Part shown: positions 52,007-60,434 of the stretch, piece after piece
Numbering within the stretch: the first letter of the stretch is position 1
Layout: every line of letters begins with the position of its first letter
NCBI GenBank assembly: GCA_027306915.1
Contig: DAHUYW010000016.1
Location: forward strand, 1 to 64,000
Length of the DNA: 64,000 nt
Direction: 5' to 3'
From: Spirochaetales bacterium
GTDB taxonomy: Bacteria > Spirochaetota > Spirochaetia > DAHUYW01
Made by a program: the position numbers and the translations under genes
Notes under the pieces: model-generated
Database searches by the model: none
What the model was told of the DNA's origin: nothing
The model's input: the letters and a program-made list of their open reading frames with translations, nothing else

Positions 52007-53248
52007 ATGGAAGCATCGCGCTACGAAGAAAAATCCAACTTCATAAAGAGGGCGGCCTCCGGCACGGTCTTCCCGATACTCGTGGCGATCAGTCTCTCGC
52101 ACCTGCTCAACGACACGATGCAGTCCGTCATTCCCGCCATCTACCCGCTCATCAAGCAGTCCTTCCGACTGAACTTCGCGCAGATCGGGCTCATCACCTT
52201 CACCTTCCAGACGACGGCCTCCCTTTTCCAGCCTCTCGTGGGCACCTTGACCGATCGCCGCCCGCAGCCATTCTCGCTCGCGATCGGCATGGGCTTCTCG
52301 ATGGCCGGGCTGATCCTCCTGTCGGTGGCGTCGAGCTTCGAGATGCTCTTGATCTCGGTCGGACTCGTGGGGTTGGGCTCTTCGGTATTTCATCCGGAAT
52401 CCTCGCGGGTTGCCCACATGGCGGCGGGTGGGCGGCGGGGCTTCGCGCAGTCCTTTTTCCAGGTCGGCGGGAACACGGGTCAGTCGCTCGGACCGCTGCT
52501 CGCCGCGCTCGTCTTCGTCGCGAGAAGCGGCCACACCCGGGTCATCTGGTTTGCCCCCCTCGCCCTTGTCGGAATGATCATCCTTACGCGCGTCGGAATG
52601 TGGTATCGCTCGAACATCCATCGCATCGAAGGACGCGGGGGGCACGCCGAGGAAAAGATCCGCTCGCCGGTCTCAGGCAAGGTCGCCGCCTTCTCGGTGA
52701 TCATTCTTCTCGTGCTCATCTTTTCGAAGTTCTTCTACCTTGCGGGCATGACGAGCTACTACACCTTCTACCTGATCAGCAAGTTCAAGGTCTCGGTGCA
52801 GGCCTCGCAGCTTCACCTCTTTCTCTTCCAGTTCGCTGTCGCCGCCGGTACCCTCATCGGGGGACCACTCGGCGACCGCTACGGGCGGAAGTACGTGATC
52901 TGGTTTTCCATCCTCGGGGTGGCGCCCTTCACGCTCGCGCTGCCCTTTGTGAACCTCTTTTGGACAAGTGTCCTGTCAGTCATCATTGGGGTCATCCTGG
53001 CCTCGGCCATGCCTGCGATCCTCGTCTACGCCCAGGAGCTCTTTCCGGGCAAGGTCGGCATGATCTCGGGTCTTTTCTTCGGATTCGCCTTTGGGATGGG
53101 AGGCATCGGCTCGGCGGTTCTCGGAGCGCTTGCCGACCGGACGAGCATCGACTATGTCTACCACGTCTGCTCGTTCCTCCCGCTTATCGGGCTACTCACC
53201 GCCTTTCTCCCCAACATCGAGCGAAGAAAGCCGCGCGCGGCGGGGTGA
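52007..53248 (+). CDS. MFS efflux transporter (fosmidomycin-resistance Fsr-like)
   Basis: 413 residues with twelve predicted helices. The N-terminal segment ISLSHLLNDTMQSVIPAIYP and VGLGSSVFHPESSRVAH near 125 are Fsr hallmarks; QVGGNTGQSLGPLLAA follows. It exports small drugs or metabolites with proton exchange. I place the start at ATG 52007 from homology and the promoter; longer in-frame starts run into the -35 region. No ribosome site is clear. The fused spermidine-synthase homologue starts 36 bases later in the same direction. Confidence 0.88.
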   Translation: MEASRYEEKSNFIKRAASGTVFPILVAISLSHLLNDTMQSVIPAIYPLIKQSFRLNFAQIGLITFTFQTTASLFQPLVGTLTDRRPQPFSLAIGMGFSMAGLILLSVASSFEMLLISVGLVGLGSSVFHPESSRVAHMAAGGRRGFAQSFFQVGGNTGQSLGPLLAALVFVARSGHTRVIWFAPLALVGMIILTRVGMWYRSNIHRIEGRGGHAEEKIRSPVSGKVAAFSVIILLVLIFSKFFYLAGMTSYYTFYLISKFKVSVQASQLHLFLFQFAVAAGTLIGGPLGDRYGRKYVIWFSILGVAPFTLALPFVNLFWTSVLSVIIGVILASAMPAILVYAQELFPGKVGMISGLFFGFAFGMGGIGSAVLGALADRTSIDYVYHVCSFLPLIGLLTAFLPNIERRKPRAAG

Positions 53249-53284
53249 TGGTAGAATTAAGAACCTTAAGGAAGGAGGTCCTCC

Positions 53285-54868
53285 ATGGTCAGGCGTCCTC
53301 TCCTGGTTCTTCCCGGCTTCGTTCCCCACGCAATCGTCTTCCTCGCGAGCATGGCGGTAATGATAGTCGAGCTCGTAGCAAGCCGCCTCGTCGCGAAGTA
53401 CGTCGGCAATTCGCTCTTCACCTGGACATCGGTGATCGGGATAGTGATGGGAGGGATAAGCCTCGGGAACTGGATCGGCGGCAGGCTGGCTGACCGCCAC
53501 AGCCCGCGCCGCGTCATCCCCTGGGTCCTGCTCGCCGGCTCGCTCCTCACCGTGCTCATCGTCGTGCTCGACGTGGCGGTCGGAAGGATCACCGACGTCC
53601 TGGGAAGCGGAGCCATGACTTTCAGCGTCCTGCTTCGCTCGGTCGTCCTCATCACTATTCTTTTCTTTCTACCCTGCTGCGCCTACGGCTGCGTCTCACC
53701 GATCATGGCGAAGTACGCCCTGGAGGATCGCGAGCGCATCGGCTCGGCGGTCGGGGGAATCTACGCCGCGGGCTCCCTCGGGGGCATAGCCGGCACCTTC
53801 CTGACCGGCTACCTGCTCATTCCGGCTCTCGGTCTTACCGCGATCATCCTGGTTGTTGCGATAGTGCTGGTGCTGCTCGCGATTGCGATGGGAGGCAGGC
53901 GCCTCGTCTCGGGGGCCTGGCTGACCGTCCTTATCGCGGCGTTTGCACTCGCCGGAACGGGGGGGACGCCTCAGCTTCTCGCGCGAGAGCTCGCCGGGAG
54001 CGGAGGAGGCGGGCGGCTCCTTTACGTGAAGGATTCCCCCTACTCCTACATCCAGGTTTCCGATCGACAGGTGGGGGCAACCACCGAGCGCGTCCTGCGT
54101 CTCGACGCGCTCATCCACAATCGCTACGACCCCAGCCGCCCCGACACGCTCCTCTACGATTATGAGAGGATCTTTGCCGCCCTCACTCGAAGCGAGGTCG
54201 AGGAGCGGGTAAGTGCCGCCCCCTTCTCCACCCTGACGCTCGGCGGCGGAGCCTTTACCCTCCCTTCCTACCTCGAGCGCCATTACCCGCGGGCCGCGAA
54301 CACGGTCGTCGAGATCGATCCCGATGTGGTCGAGGTCGCCCATCGTTACTTCGACTTGCCCCGCGACAGCCCCATCCATATTCGGATTCAAGACGCCCGA
54401 ACCTACGTGGAGGCCGTGCAGGGCAGAGAGCGCTACGACATCATCTACTGCGACGCCTTCAATGCCTTCTCGGTGCCCTATCACCTCACGACGGAGGAGT
54501 TCACCCGGGAGGTGGCCGGGCTGCTTTCGCGGCGCGGTATCTTTCTCGCCGACGTTATCGACATTCTCTCTTCGGGACGCTTCCTTACCGCGTATCTGAC
54601 AACCGTTCGGCCTGTCTTGCCTACCGTCGCGGTTTACATGCCGGCTGGCTCGGGCGCGGACACCCGGACTACGTTCGTCGTCGCGGCGCGCACGAGCGGC
54701 ACCTTCGCCGAGACTCTTCGCGATCGAAAGGGAAGCACGGTGGCGACGCGCCTCTCGGCAGGCCAGCTTGCGGCGCTCGTGAAACGCAACGGAAGCGCCG
54801 CGCTCACCGACAATCACGCCCCCGTCGACAACCTGATGGCGCCGGTCTTCCTGGGAAGCGTGCGGTAG
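53285..54868 (+). CDS. Membrane-fused spermidine synthase-like protein
   Basis: 527 residues. About seven hydrophobic segments (1-220) resemble an MFS-like half, including FLASMAVMIVELVASRLVA, typical of the fused SpeE group. The C-terminal aminopropyltransferase-like domain has YVKDSPYSYIQV, the nucleotide site LTLGGGAFTLP and VVEIDPDVVEVA (near 345), then IYCDAFNAFSVPYHL. It may make spermidine or a related polyamine, but many fused members have unproven activity, and no SpeD or SpeA is nearby. AAGGAGG precedes ATG 53285. Confidence 0.88.
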   Translation: MVRRPLLVLPGFVPHAIVFLASMAVMIVELVASRLVAKYVGNSLFTWTSVIGIVMGGISLGNWIGGRLADRHSPRRVIPWVLLAGSLLTVLIVVLDVAVGRITDVLGSGAMTFSVLLRSVVLITILFFLPCCAYGCVSPIMAKYALEDRERIGSAVGGIYAAGSLGGIAGTFLTGYLLIPALGLTAIILVVAIVLVLLAIAMGGRRLVSGAWLTVLIAAFALAGTGGTPQLLARELAGSGGGGRLLYVKDSPYSYIQVSDRQVGATTERVLRLDALIHNRYDPSRPDTLLYDYERIFAALTRSEVEERVSAAPFSTLTLGGGAFTLPSYLERHYPRAANTVVEIDPDVVEVAHRYFDLPRDSPIHIRIQDARTYVEAVQGRERYDIIYCDAFNAFSVPYHLTTEEFTREVAGLLSRRGIFLADVIDILSSGRFLTAYLTTVRPVLPTVAVYMPAGSGADTRTTFVVAARTSGTFAETLRDRKGSTVATRLSAGQLAALVKRNGSAALTDNHAPVDNLMAPVFLGSVR

Positions 54869-54913
54869 GGGTGGAGGCCCCCGCGGCCGGTCCTGCCACC
54901 CGCGCCGTCCCGG

Positions 54914-56320
54914 CTATGCGCGGACGCTGCGAAACCCGAAGTAGCCCCGCTGCTTGATCAGCTTGACCACCTCGGCCGGCACCCGCGACTCCCACGCGGG
55001 ATCGCCCTTCTGGATCAGCGATAGCACGTCGCGGGGAAAGAAGCCGAGCCTGCTTGTGTCGTACCGCCGGATCGGAACGATCATCTTGTTTTCGAACAGG
55101 TGACGGTAAAGGTTTCGAAGCTGTGGGGCCACCGCAACGCTCTCCGCGGTAACCAGGCCGCCGCCGTTGGGGTCGAAGGCCGGATAGGCGAGCATCTGAA
55201 CGCGCGACTTGAAGAGCCTGCCGAAGGCCTCGAGAATACCGCCCTCCAGATCGGTGTAGTATTTCTCGTCGAAGACCGAAAGAAGCGCAGGCACTCCGAC
55301 GACGATGCCTATTCGGTTGGCGGTGTAGGCCTTCAGATAGACCGCGACGCTGTGGTAGTGAGCGAGGTTGCTGATGAGAACATTCGCACCGAGCGCTTCG
55401 AGGATCTCCGCGCGGGCAAGGAAGTCCTGCGGATCTATCCCTAAGTCCCCGGAGAGGTTGTGAAGCGTCATCTCCATGAGGACTACAGGCTTTGCCGAAT
55501 CCCCGTCCTCGCGGGTGAATTGCTCCTCCGCGTAGGCGAGCATGTCCATGATAGTGTTTGTCACGGGGCGGAAGTTGCCGCGAAGAACCAGAACGGGCTT
55601 GCCGTAGAGAACCTCGCCGGGCTGAACCGCCTCGCCCTCGGCGGTGAACATCGCCGCTTCGGTCAGCCCGAGCTCGACGAGCTTCAGGCTCATGAGGCGG
55701 GGATCGAGGTTGCTAAAGGCCGGCCCGGCAAAGCGGATCATGTCGATCTCGATGCGCTCCCGAGTGAGATTGTCGATGAGCGAACGAATGAGCTCGTCGG
55801 GATTCTCGCGCAGATAGTAGGCCCCATAGAGCATGTTGACGCCCACGATTCCGAGAGTCTCCTGCTCGCGGGTATTCTCGGTGTCGAGCATCCGCACGTG
55901 AACGATGATGTCGTTCGGCTCGCTCCTCGGAACGGTCTGGAAGCGAACCCCCAGCCAGCCGTGCCCTTCCTCCTTGCGAGAGTAGCTCCGAGCGGCCACC
56001 GTGTCGGCGAAGGCAAAGAAGGCATTGGTCTCTCCGCGCTTCGCGTCGAGCCGCTCGAGGAGCAGCTCGTACTCATGCTCGAGCATCGCTTCGAGGCGCC
56101 GCCTGCTCACGTAGCGATCGGAGGGACCGTAGATCGCGTCGCTCACCGCCATGTCGTACGCGGAGATGGTCTTGGCGACGGTATTCGCCGCTCCGCCGAC
56201 GAGAAAAAAACGTCGGGCAACCTCTTGGCCGGCGCCGATTTCTGCGATGGTGCCGTGCACCAGTTTGTCGAGATTGATCTTTCGCGCTTTGTCGTCTGTT
56301 GAGAGTCGTTTTGTTTCCAT
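54914..56320 (-). CDS. Conserved protein of unknown function
   Basis: 468 residues, no signal peptide or helix. Highly conserved-looking: GTIAEIGAGQEVARRFFLVGG at the N-terminus (cited in full family form), YDMAVSDAIYG, ERLDAKRGETNAFFAFADT, and DEKYYTDLEGGILEAFGRLF near 360. Homologues I recall in widely different bacteria carry inconsistent automatic names (including nicotinate-nucleotide adenylyltransferase and TonB receptor), none supported by a motif here. GLGIDPQDFLARAEILEALG suggests a TIM-barrel or Rossmann region. Cytosolic, monocistronic, with AGGTAG as a weak ribosome site. Function unknown. Confidence 0.75.
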   Translation of the reverse strand: METKRLSTDDKARKINLDKLVHGTIAEIGAGQEVARRFFLVGGAANTVAKTISAYDMAVSDAIYGPSDRYVSRRRLEAMLEHEYELLLERLDAKRGETNAFFAFADTVAARSYSRKEEGHGWLGVRFQTVPRSEPNDIIVHVRMLDTENTREQETLGIVGVNMLYGAYYLRENPDELIRSLIDNLTRERIEIDMIRFAGPAFSNLDPRLMSLKLVELGLTEAAMFTAEGEAVQPGEVLYGKPVLVLRGNFRPVTNTIMDMLAYAEEQFTREDGDSAKPVVLMEMTLHNLSGDLGIDPQDFLARAEILEALGANVLISNLAHYHSVAVYLKAYTANRIGIVVGVPALLSVFDEKYYTDLEGGILEAFGRLFKSRVQMLAYPAFDPNGGGLVTAESVAVAPQLRNLYRHLFENKMIVPIRRYDTSRLGFFPRDVLSLIQKGDPAWESRVPAEVVKLIKQRGYFGFRSVRA

Positions 56321-56592
56321 CGGTTGCTACCTTTTTACCTTTCTGAGGCGGCGTGCCCCGGAGAAGCTTCTGCGCGGCGCCGGAGCTTTCGGCGGCCGAG
56401 CCCTCTATCGACCGCAAGAATGCTTCGGAAAATCAGATCTACCGGCAGAAGTCTCTTCAGTTCCTCCGCGTCCTGCGGAGTCCACCCCTCCAAGGAATCT
56501 ACGCAATCGCAGGCCGAAATGCAACTCCGGAAAGGCTTTGCGGACGTCCGCCGCGAAGCGGAAGGGCGGAGTCCACCGGGCAGGCAGCCTGC
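56321..56592. other. Intergenic region with several dyads
   Basis: No gene is visible. It holds CTCCGC-N5-GCGGAG (56464-56480), a perfect 12-bp palindrome GCGGACGTCCGC (56540-56551), GGCAGG-CAG-CCTGCC just after the glycosyltransferase stop (near 56578-56592), and the 12-mer GCGGAGTCCACC twice (56475 and 56566). The last hairpin may act in termination, but has no T-run. Confidence 0.45.
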
Positions 56593-58809
56593 CTATTCCA
56601 CCGTCGCGGTTTCGATCACGCACAGAAGGGCTAGCAGGTAGGAGAGAAGGCTTTCCGCCCCCTGGTTCAGATTGACCCCCGTCTCGTGCAGCCCGTCGTA
56701 GCAGCCATGGGTGGTGAAGTCGTAGAGGGGAAGGCTCATGTCGTTCACGCCGAGAAACCAGTTGAACGCGGCATGCTGGAGATCGAGACAGGAAGTGTCT
56801 CCGGTCGCTTGGTACTCCGAGCCCAGCATGAGCACGGTGCTGGCAGCCTCCACCGCCTGCTGGTCGAACTGCGCCTTCGTCCCTCCGCGCCGGTACCATC
56901 CGTTCGATCCCACGAAGGAGAACCACCTCCCGTTGTAGATCTTCGAGACGAGGAACTGCCCGCTCTTTCGGGCGACTTCAAGGTACTCCTCCTTGTCGAG
57001 CAGCCGCGAGGCCTCCGAGAGGGCCCTTGGCATGACCCCGTTGTCGTAGCTTAAGGTATCCTCGAACCAGATCCAGTCGTCGGCGGCGTTGGCGCGGAAG
57101 TGCGCAACGAGCGAATCCGCCGCGCGCTCCATCTCCTCGCGAAGGTCGTCCTTCTCGGGATGGATTTTGAGATAATTGGCAAGCCCCATTATCGCGTGGG
57201 CCTGCCCCCGCAGGTTCAGGTTTCGGATTATCGGCAGCGAGCGGTCAAACTTCTCGCGAGCGTAGTAGAGGTACTGAGGCAGCGGCGGCTTCGCTATGAC
57301 CATCCCGAGGGCCGAGAGAGCCCGCCCGGTTTGATCCCCGCTTCGGGTATCCTCCTCCAGGAAGCGCCGGTCGAAGCCCATGAAGTTGTGGAACTCTCCG
57401 TTTTCCTTCTGAGCGTAGGTCACGAACGAGAGATAGATGTTGAAGAGGCGCAGAACCTCCTTCTCGCGGTACTGGTTGTAGTAGAGAGCCGCCGCCTCCA
57501 GGGCACGGGCGTTGTCGTCGGTACAGTAGCCGCTCGAACGGTCGGGGATGATGAACTTCGCGTGCTGGTAGATTCCGGTATCGTCCGTAAGCCGAACGAG
57601 ATGGTTGATGAGCGGCTGCGGTACGTTCTTCACTGCCGCGATCTCGAAGGATTTGATCTGGATGGTCGGCTGGGCATAGTACCTGGAGAAAAGCTCCCAG
57701 TAGAGGCGCCCCGCCCTTGCCCAGGTCATGAAGCGGCCGTATTCGTATGCCTTTTCGCGCATGGAGTACACGGCGGCTCGGTCGGAAAGGAGATCGAGCA
57801 GCTCCTTCGCTATCGCCTGCGAGTCGCGGAAAGGCACCAGTCGGCCGCGTCCCTCGGCAAGCAGCTCCTCGGCGTGCCAGTACGGCGTCGAGATGATGGC
57901 CTTCCCGGCGCCGAGCGCGAAGGAGAGCGTGCCGCTGATCGCCTGCTCCCGGACCAGGTACGGGGTGAGATAGATATCCGCCGCGCTCAGGTAGAGGCGC
58001 AGCTCCTCATCGCTCACGAATCGATCGACGAAGACTACGTGCTCCTCCAGGCCGGCTTCCTTCACCAGACGCAGGAGTGACAGACGATAGGCTTCTCCTT
58101 CGTGGCGAGCCACCTCCGGATGGGTGGCGCCCACGATGACGTAGAGCACTGAGGGGTCGGCGGCGACGACCTCGGGAAGTGCCCGGATGGCGTACTCGAT
58201 CCCTTTGTTCTGAGAAAGGAGCCCGAAGGTGAGGATCAGGGTTCGGTTGCCGAAGCCAAGGCTCTGCTTGTAGTAGGTCGAGTCCACGAAGCCGATGTCG
58301 GGCGCCCCGTGTGGAATGAAGACGATTTTCTCGGGCGAGACCGCGTAGCGCCCGATGAGCACGCGCTCGGAGCGGCGGCTCATCACGACTAGCCTGTCCG
58401 AGAAGTCGGCAATCGCGACGAGTTGCCGCCGCATCGCCTCGTCGGGCTCGTCGAGAATGGTGTGGAGGGTGGTCGTGATCGGCGCCGATACCTTCGCGAG
58501 AAGCAGATTGATGTAGCTGCCCGTCTCGCCTCCGAACAGCCCGTACTCGTGCTGGAGGCAGACGCTCGTTACGCCGCTGAAGTTGATGTAGTCGGCGGCG
58601 ACGACGTAGTCCTGCTTCGCCTCCTGCTTTACCTTCATGGCCACCCGGTCGTCGTACACATGGGGCGAGTTCTCCATGGCGATGACGATCGGTGAGAAGT
58701 TTTTCTCCCCGGCGAGGGAGGCGTATTTGATGAGGTCGGCGGTGAAGGTGGCGATTCCGCATTTTCGGGGCAGAAAGGAGGAGATGAAGGCAACCTTTTT
58801 CGGCACCAT
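56593..58809 (-). CDS. GT4 glycosyltransferase with C-terminal alpha/alpha-barrel domain
   Basis: 738 residues. The N-terminal 390 form a GT-B fold: KKVAFISSFLPRKCGIATFT, LTFGLLSQNKGIEYAIRAL near 200, YVIVGATHPEV and GTLSFALGAGKAIISTPY near 300, typical GT4. The C-terminal part (about 410-738) is helical with CTDDNARALEAAALYY and HGCYDGLHETGVNLNQGAES, resembling alpha/alpha-barrel glycan-acting proteins. It may make or trim a mannose-containing glycoside. GGGAGA precedes ATG 58809. It is divergent from a GH130 phosphorylase over a shared promoter region. Confidence 0.87.
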   Translation of the reverse strand: MVPKKVAFISSFLPRKCGIATFTADLIKYASLAGEKNFSPIVIAMENSPHVYDDRVAMKVKQEAKQDYVVAADYINFSGVTSVCLQHEYGLFGGETGSYINLLLAKVSAPITTTLHTILDEPDEAMRRQLVAIADFSDRLVVMSRRSERVLIGRYAVSPEKIVFIPHGAPDIGFVDSTYYKQSLGFGNRTLILTFGLLSQNKGIEYAIRALPEVVAADPSVLYVIVGATHPEVARHEGEAYRLSLLRLVKEAGLEEHVVFVDRFVSDEELRLYLSAADIYLTPYLVREQAISGTLSFALGAGKAIISTPYWHAEELLAEGRGRLVPFRDSQAIAKELLDLLSDRAAVYSMREKAYEYGRFMTWARAGRLYWELFSRYYAQPTIQIKSFEIAAVKNVPQPLINHLVRLTDDTGIYQHAKFIIPDRSSGYCTDDNARALEAAALYYNQYREKEVLRLFNIYLSFVTYAQKENGEFHNFMGFDRRFLEEDTRSGDQTGRALSALGMVIAKPPLPQYLYYAREKFDRSLPIIRNLNLRGQAHAIMGLANYLKIHPEKDDLREEMERAADSLVAHFRANAADDWIWFEDTLSYDNGVMPRALSEASRLLDKEEYLEVARKSGQFLVSKIYNGRWFSFVGSNGWYRRGGTKAQFDQQAVEAASTVLMLGSEYQATGDTSCLDLQHAAFNWFLGVNDMSLPLYDFTTHGCYDGLHETGVNLNQGAESLLSYLLALLCVIETATVE

Positions 58810-58855
58810 TCCGTATCTCCCGAATGTGCAGGGGGAGCGCGACGACCTTCCCAAC

Positions 58856-58908
58856 AGGATAGCGCTCTCCCGGCCGCATTGCAAGCCGGGTCTATCTCGG
58901 GATATTAT
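58856..58908. promoter_or_regulatory. Divergent promoters sharing a palindromic -35
   Basis: TTGCAA (58879-58884) equals its own reverse complement. To the right it is 18 bases from TATTAT (58903-58908), for the GH130 gene; to the left 17 bases from TATCCT (58861-58856 on the minus strand), for the glycosyltransferase. Starts would be near 58915 and 58849. Confidence 0.6.
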
Positions 58909-58946
58909 GGAAACGCGATCCTGGCGTGCGGGATCAGGAGCAGCTT

Positions 58947-60419
58947 ATGTCGGTAAGAGTAACACGCAAACCGGTCTTCTTCTATCCCGATCCGAAGCGG
59001 GTCATAGCGCGTCCTTTCATCCCGGGGGGAGCTGACCGTGTCGCCGAGATTGCCCGCAGGGTCATCGCCCAAGACGAGCAATCGGTAAAGGACACCATCT
59101 ACCCGGTGCTCCGTGACTTCTCCAAGCGCCATCGCAACATCTCGAAGACCTTCGAGGGCCACTTTGCCTCGATTCACGATCAGCTCGTCGCACAGGGCAT
59201 CGACACCAAGGGGCTGTCGCACGAGCGAAAACTGCTCATCGGCGCCTACTTTACGAGCGAGTATTCGATCGAGTCGGCGGCTTTCTTCAATCCCTCGATC
59301 GTTGCGGATCCCTACCAGGGCAACCCCCAAGACGGCGAGGAGCGGGTCATCGTGAGCTTCCGCGCTACGGGCGAGGGTCACGTCTCCTCCATCGTCTTCC
59401 GCAGCGGCGTCATCGATGAGGACAACAACCTGAGCTTCGAGCCCGCCGGGGCGCTCGTCGACGTGCCGGAGGTAGTAAAGCGCCACGTGTACGACAAGCA
59501 GACCTTCATCCAGAAGTGCCGCGAGACCAAAGTCTACGCGGATGTGCTCGACCTGGTAATGGACAAGCTTGGCAACTCCTTCATCTACGGCGAGCTCCAG
59601 GCTGCGATCGCCGACGCCCTTCAAGACAAGAACCTGTCGGACACCAAAAGGGAAAAGATCAAGACCATCAACTGGGTCGCCAGCTCACATTATGAGATGA
59701 CCTTCTCCCTGGACACTGCAATCTCGGAGCGGGTCATCTTTCCCATATCCTATGCGGAGAGCAACGGGATCGAGGACGCGCGCTTCGTTCGGTTCATCGA
59801 CCATTCTAGCGATGCTACCTACTACGCGACCTACACCGCCTACAACGGTTATGCTATTCTTCCAAAGCTCCTCGAAACCAAGGACTTCTATCACTTCAAG
59901 GTGCTCCCCATCCACGGTGAAAAGGTTCAGAACAAGGGAATGGCCCTCTTTCCGCGCAAGATCAACGGGAAGTACGTGATGATCTCGCGCCACGATGGGG
60001 TAAACATGTACATCAATTTCTCCGACACGATCCACATCTGGAATGAGACGGCTCGCCTTGCGGGCCCAGAATCTCCGTGGGAGTACGTGCAGATCGGCAA
60101 CTGCGGCTCGCCCATCGAAACCAAAGAGGGGTGGCTGCTCATCATCCACGGGGTTGGTCCCATGCGGCAGTACGCCCTTGGGGCGGCCCTTCTCGATCTC
60201 GAAGACCCCACCAAGGTGATCGGCCATCTGAAGGAGCCGCTCCTTACGGCGAACGAAAAGGAGCGCGAGGGCTATGTGCCGAACGTCGTGTATTCCTGCG
60301 GTTCGATCGTGCATAACGGCGAGCTTATTATCCCCTATGGCATCTCCGACTCGGCGACCACCTTCGCAAGCGTCTCGGTTTCCGAGCTGCTTTCCGAGCT
60401 CTTGGAGCGCAAAAAGTAA
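58947..60419 (+). CDS. GH130-family mannoside phosphorylase-like enzyme
   Basis: 490 residues, matching the longer GH130 members. The five-bladed propeller carries VIVSFRATGEGHVSSIVFR near 135 and the catalytic/phosphate-site region SNGIEDARFV near 270, RKINGKYVMISRHDG near 335 and QIGNCGSPIETKEGWLLIIHGVG (cited in family form) near 390. Members phosphorolyse beta-1,2- or beta-1,4-mannosides to mannose-1-phosphate. AGGAG precedes ATG 58947. It is divergent from the GT4 gene and followed 15 bases later by the PBP2 gene, which it may share a transcript with. Confidence 0.88.
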   Translation: MSVRVTRKPVFFYPDPKRVIARPFIPGGADRVAEIARRVIAQDEQSVKDTIYPVLRDFSKRHRNISKTFEGHFASIHDQLVAQGIDTKGLSHERKLLIGAYFTSEYSIESAAFFNPSIVADPYQGNPQDGEERVIVSFRATGEGHVSSIVFRSGVIDEDNNLSFEPAGALVDVPEVVKRHVYDKQTFIQKCRETKVYADVLDLVMDKLGNSFIYGELQAAIADALQDKNLSDTKREKIKTINWVASSHYEMTFSLDTAISERVIFPISYAESNGIEDARFVRFIDHSSDATYYATYTAYNGYAILPKLLETKDFYHFKVLPIHGEKVQNKGMALFPRKINGKYVMISRHDGVNMYINFSDTIHIWNETARLAGPESPWEYVQIGNCGSPIETKEGWLLIIHGVGPMRQYALGAALLDLEDPTKVIGHLKEPLLTANEKEREGYVPNVVYSCGSIVHNGELIIPYGISDSATTFASVSVSELLSELLERKK

Positions 60420-60434
60420 GGAATCCTCCGTAAA

